This document shows, one piece after another, positions 5,041-6,313 of a stretch of 6,313 bases of DNA. A program made the translations under genes and the position numbers. Source of the DNA: Candidatus Aerophobota bacterium (GTDB lineage Bacteria; Aerophobota; Aerophobia; Aerophobales; B3-G15); NCBI GenBank assembly GCA_021163905.1, contig JAGGTG010000063.1:1-6313 (forward strand). Reading direction: 5' to 3'. Every line of letters starts with the position of its first letter. The first letter of the stretch is position 1. The notes beneath the pieces were generated by a model, which was not told the origin of the DNA, did not search any database, and saw nothing but the letters and a program-made list of their open reading frames with translations.

Positions 5041-6112
5041 CCATGAGGTTATTTCCCATTATCGAGTTAAAAAGATTCTGCAGAGATTACCCGAAATAAA
5101 AGAAGTTAAAGAGATCTTTCCCGAAAGGAAAGTTAACTTCAGAGAACTTTCCTTTGAAGAGGCAAAAAGCACACTTTTTTTAACTAAATTTCCGGGTAAT
5201 TTTGTAAAACCCTGTCCTGGAACAGGTAGAGGATATTTGTGTTGTGGCTATATGGTTATTAATCAGCCTGTAGGTTGTCCTCTTGACTGTAGTTACTGTA
5301 TTTTGCAGGATTACCTTGGAAGATCTCCTCTAACACTGTATGTTAATTTTAATGATCTAACCTCTCAACTTGATAGACTCACCGGGGTCTATGAGGGGAA
5401 AATTTTAAGGATAGGGAATGGAGAGCTGACTGATAGTCTGGCTCTGGATTATCTTGGTGATTTTTCTTCTTTTTTTATCTCCTATTTTAGAAAAAAGGAA
5501 AATTTAATATTTGAGTTTAAAACAAAGACTGATGAAATCAGGGAATTTTTAAAGCTCTCTCCTTCTCCAAATATAGTTATTTCCTGGTCTTTAAATCCCC
5601 GGTTTATTGTTGAGAGAGAAGAGCATTTTGCAGCTTCTCTGAAAAGAAGATTAAAAGCTGCCCATCTTTTGCAGGAAAGAGGGTTTATGCTGGGATTTCA
5701 CTTTGACCCCATAATCTTTTACCCTGAATGGGAGGCTGATTACGAAAAACTTATTGATGAGTTATTTTCCTATATTGATCCTTCCCGTATTTTCTGGATT
5801 TCCCTTGGTGCTTTGCGTCTTACTTCTTCTCTTAAGCAGATAATTCAGCACAGGTTTCCCACCACCAAAATAGTTTATCAGGAGATGATACGTGGTCTTG
5901 ATGGGAAACTTCGTTATATAAAACCTTTAAGAATAAAATTATTTAGAAAAGTTTATCAATGCATTAAAGATCATGCTCCTTCTGTATTTTGTTATCTTTG
6001 TATGGAAAGTTCTGATGTCTGGGAGAGAGTAATGGGATTTTCTCCTCAGTCGAATCTTCACTTCAGATACATGTTTGAAGAACACTGTAAAAAGGTTCTT
6101 TCCAATTCCTAA
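5006..6112 (+). CDS. SPL-family radical-SAM protein (photolyase-like)
   Basis: This 368-residue protein belongs to the spore-photoproduct-lyase superfamily. It has the CxxxCxxC cluster C91-C95-C98 in GCPLDCSYCILQDYLG, which binds the 4Fe-4S cluster that cleaves S-adenosylmethionine. Downstream, GNGELTDSLALD (137-148) and GFHFDPI (230-236) follow the family pattern. True B. subtilis spore photoproduct lyase uses Cys141 as hydrogen donor; the matching stretch here (about 137-143) has no cysteine. Extra cysteines are present: C70, C79 and C80 ahead of the cluster, and a CxxC at C329/C332 near the C-terminus. Repair of thymine dimers is therefore possible but unproven. The start is uncertain: the ATG at 5006 has a poor ribosome binding site and overlaps the upstream gene by 35 bp. 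The ATG at 5030 is the alternative, eight residues shorter. No terminator is evident after the stop. Confidence 0.85.
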   Translation: MKDYLIKRMWIDHEVISHYRVKKILQRLPEIKEVKEIFPERKVNFRELSFEEAKSTLFLTKFPGNFVKPCPGTGRGYLCCGYMVINQPVGCPLDCSYCILQDYLGRSPLTLYVNFNDLTSQLDRLTGVYEGKILRIGNGELTDSLALDYLGDFSSFFISYFRKKENLIFEFKTKTDEIREFLKLSPSPNIVISWSLNPRFIVEREEHFAASLKRRLKAAHLLQERGFMLGFHFDPIIFYPEWEADYEKLIDELFSYIDPSRIFWISLGALRLTSSLKQIIQHRFPTTKIVYQEMIRGLDGKLRYIKPLRIKLFRKVYQCIKDHAPSVFCYLCMESSDVWERVMGFSPQSNLHFRYMFEEHCKKVLSNS

Positions 6113-6189
6113 AAGCTCTGTTGGTCAGTTTGTTCCACATTCGAGGCTAATGCGTGGATGGATAAATGTCGTAGATGCATCAGATTTCA
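6113..6189. other. intergenic spacer after SPL gene
   Basis: I see no gene, promoter or terminator in this short stretch. It contains GTCAGTTT (6124-6131) and ATGCGTGGATG, which echo the octamer-like region at 831-864 upstream of tract 3, so it may be part of the same kind of composite repeat. Confidence 0.4.
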
Positions 6190-6313
6190 ACCAAACAAAC
6201 TAATGAACCAAATACACCAAATGAACCAGACAGACGAGATAGACGAAACAGACGAGATAGACGAAACAGACGAGATAGACGAAACAGACGAAACAGACGA
6301 GAAAGACGAGATA
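6190..6313 (+). repeat. 9-bp tandem repeat tract 4, truncated by window end
   Basis: Fourteen units run to the window edge: ACCAAACAA, an 8-mer ACTAATGA, ACCAAATAC, ACCAAATGA, ACCAGACAG, then alternating ACGAGATAG and ACGAAACAG (6234-6296), ACGAGAAAG and a partial ACGAGATA. The alternation makes an 18-bp higher-order repeat, present three times (6234-6287). This is the most regular of the four tracts and shares their orientation and CCAAA-to-CGARA order. It is not coding, since TAG stops recur. Confidence 0.9.

Noticed and set aside
6234..6313. GAG/UAG-rich tract 4 as TRAP target RNA
   Set aside because: GAG and TAG are separated by 1 nt and then 11 nt in an 18-nt cycle, which does not match the TRAP ring spacing.
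6190..6313. CRISPR array
   Set aside because: The units are contiguous 9-mers with no unique spacers, and no cas genes are present.

Overview
The window is an AT-rich bacterial chromosome segment with six confidently read protein genes. Two features point to a diderm (outer-membrane) bacterium, probably anaerobic or thermophile-like and from a poorly sampled lineage: a PorV/PorQ-like outer-membrane beta-barrel gene, and a radical-SAM protein of the spore-photolyase superfamily of the type also found in non-sporeformers. A tryptophan-binding TRAP regulator (mtrB), best known from Bacillus and some other Firmicutes, is therefore an unexpected companion. I cannot fix the phylum from the sequence alone.

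Layout. Bases 1-132 hold the end of an upstream unit: a hairpin, a tract of degenerate 9-bp repeats and an intrinsic terminator. A near-consensus promoter then drives mtrB (186-425), apparently as an almost leaderless mRNA. Directly downstream of mtrB is the most striking element. At 471-524 there are eleven positions at roughly 5-nt spacing, ten of them NAG triplets. The last two triplets lie in the 5' arm of a predicted antiterminator (515-543), which competes with an intrinsic terminator (533-558). This is the architecture of a Bacillus trp-leader TRAP attenuator, but no trp gene follows. Instead there is about 490 bp without a gene of normal length. It contains a possible 13-codon peptide ending in Trp, a second terminator-like hairpin, a duplicated 28-30 bp segment and further tracts of 8-9 bp degenerate repeats.

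Bases 1046-2107 encode an M42-family metallo-aminopeptidase with its own promoter. It converges on a minus-strand pair, a thioredoxin reductase (trxB, 3042-3974) followed by the PorV-like beta-barrel protein (2113-3045), which are translationally coupled by an ATGA overlap. Divergent from trxB, a plus-strand operon encodes a ParB-like protein with degenerate nucleotide-binding motifs (4045-5040) and an overlapping SPL-family radical-SAM protein (5006-6112). The right edge is another tract of the same 9-bp repeat family, running off the window.

The genes suggest four unrelated modules: tryptophan sensing (TRAP plus attenuator), peptide turnover (M42), thiol redox with an outer-membrane protein, and a ParB-like/SPL pair of unknown joint function. 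The items most worth following are the orphan TRAP attenuator, the polar 9-bp repeat tracts found in four intergenic sites, and the ParB-like/SPL gene pair.
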